A stretch of DNA of 7,251 nucleotides from an uncultured Oxalobacteraceae bacterium (GTDB lineage Bacteria > Pseudomonadota > Gammaproteobacteria > Burkholderiales > Burkholderiaceae), in contig CAMLDH010000196.1 in assembly GCA_946478765.1 (NCBI GenBank), forward strand, positions 1 to 7,251, given 5' to 3'. Below the pieces are notes generated by a model that made no database searches, was not told the DNA's origin, and saw nothing but the letters and a program-made list of their open reading frames with translations. The translations under genes and the position numbers were made by a program. Of the stretch, positions 6,693-7,251 are shown in pieces. Position 1 is the stretch's first letter. Each line of letters begins with the position of its first letter.

Positions 6693-7251
6693 TCAGGCGG
6701 TGTGCGCCTCGGAGGTGACGCCAACATGCACGCTCAAGGACTCAGCGCCGCCGCCGCGCCGCACGCCTCGTACCGGTGCGGCCGAATCGTAATCGCGTCC
6801 GATCGCCAGCCGGCAATGCGAATCGCTGGCGAATTTCGCATGCGTTACATCGATACTGATCCAGCCGGAAAAATCGACTTCCTCGACCCACACATCGACC
6901 CAGGCGTGGCTTTCCGCATGTTCGGTAGCGCCGGCATCGATATAGCCGGACACATAACGCGCCGGGATGCCCTGCGTGTGGCAACATGCAAGAAACAGAT
7001 GGGCATGGTCCTGGCAGACGCCGTGGCCGAGCAACAGCGCATCGGCCGCAGTGCTGGTGACGCCGGTGGCGCCGCTCTGGTACCCGACCGCGCTGCGAAT
7101 TGCACCTGCCAGTGTCAGCATTTCACGACTGCGGGCCGCAGGCGCCAAATACTTGGCAGCAAAGGCGACGATGGTGCTTGCGGGCTCGGTCAAGCGTGTC
7201 GGCACCGTAAACACGAGCGGAGAAAGACTGCCGGTTTGCACCAGCCGCCCG
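6693..7251 (-). CDS. Transglutaminase-like cysteine peptidase, N-terminus off the right edge
   Basis: This is the C-terminal part (186 codons visible) of a bacterial transglutaminase-like protein (COG1305 type), most likely a papain-fold cysteine peptidase or amidase. The catalytic triad is visible: Cys in HGVCQDHAHL (TGC at 7014-7016), His in ESHAWVDVW (about 100 bases downstream), and Asp in WISIDVTH. The spacing between them is normal for the family. A GTG at 7241 could be read as a start, but the frame stays open to the edge and the sequence there (GRLVQTGSLSPLVF) looks like the join between the usual N-terminal beta domain (about 80 residues) and the core, so the gene is truncated by the window. 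It precedes Anbu on the same strand, matching the Anbu cassette in which this protein accompanies an alpha-E protein and a circularly permuted ATP-grasp protein. Those should lie upstream, beyond 7251. Actual substrate unknown. Confidence 0.9.
   Translation of the reverse strand, partial: GRLVQTGSLSPLVFTVPTRLTEPASTIVAFAAKYLAPAARSREMLTLAGAIRSAVGYQSGATGVTSTAADALLLGHGVCQDHAHLFLACCHTQGIPARYVSGYIDAGATEHAESHAWVDVWVEEVDFSGWISIDVTHAKFASDSHCRLAIGRDYDSAAPVRGVRRGGGAESLSVHVGVTSEAHTA

Noticed and set aside
7239..7241. GTG as a true start of the transglutaminase-like gene
   Set aside because: The frame is open to the edge and the family normally has an N-terminal beta domain before this point, so the gene is truncated by the window.

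Overview
The window looks like a chromosomal segment of a Burkholderiales betaproteobacterium. Protein character and gene order (perM-hda-HAD-pcnB-folK diverging from purM) point to the Oxalobacteraceae (Herminiimonas/Janthinobacterium/Herbaspirillum type). That family placement is inference, not a database result. Coding is dense and moderately GC-rich, with no tRNA, rRNA, CRISPR array or transposase gene visible.

Left block, minus strand, 1-4308: a tightly packed housekeeping operon transcribed right to left. It encodes an AI-2E/PerM-type membrane protein, Hda (the DnaA-related regulator of replication initiation), a HAD-IB phosphatase, poly(A) polymerase I (PcnB), and FolK (folate synthesis; its C-terminus runs off the left edge). 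Gaps are 10 and 13 nt, then overlaps of 8 and 4 nt, so translational coupling is likely. The 115-nt interval 4309-4423 separates this operon from divergent purM. It holds an extended -10 promoter candidate for purM and a stem-loop in the purM leader.

Middle, plus strand, 4424-5467: purM (de novo purine synthesis). A 157-bp imperfect palindrome (5468-5624) starts on the base after its stop codon. Its 27-bp ends match at 25 positions and TAA lies on both sides, so it looks like a MITE or other fold-back element. A strong bidirectional intrinsic terminator (5642-5680) follows and serves purM and the convergent gene to its right.

Right block, minus strand, 5699-7251: an Anbu-type proteasome-related peptidase with an unusual low-complexity C-terminal tail, preceded by a transglutaminase-like cysteine peptidase that runs off the right edge. 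This pair is the downstream end of the known Anbu cassette (ATP-grasp / alpha-E / transglutaminase-like / Anbu), which has been predicted to make and process a peptide or peptide tag but whose substrate is unsettled. The remaining cassette genes should lie just beyond 7251.

The least explained items are the palindromic element and the Anbu pair with its tail. The rest is a well conserved core region.
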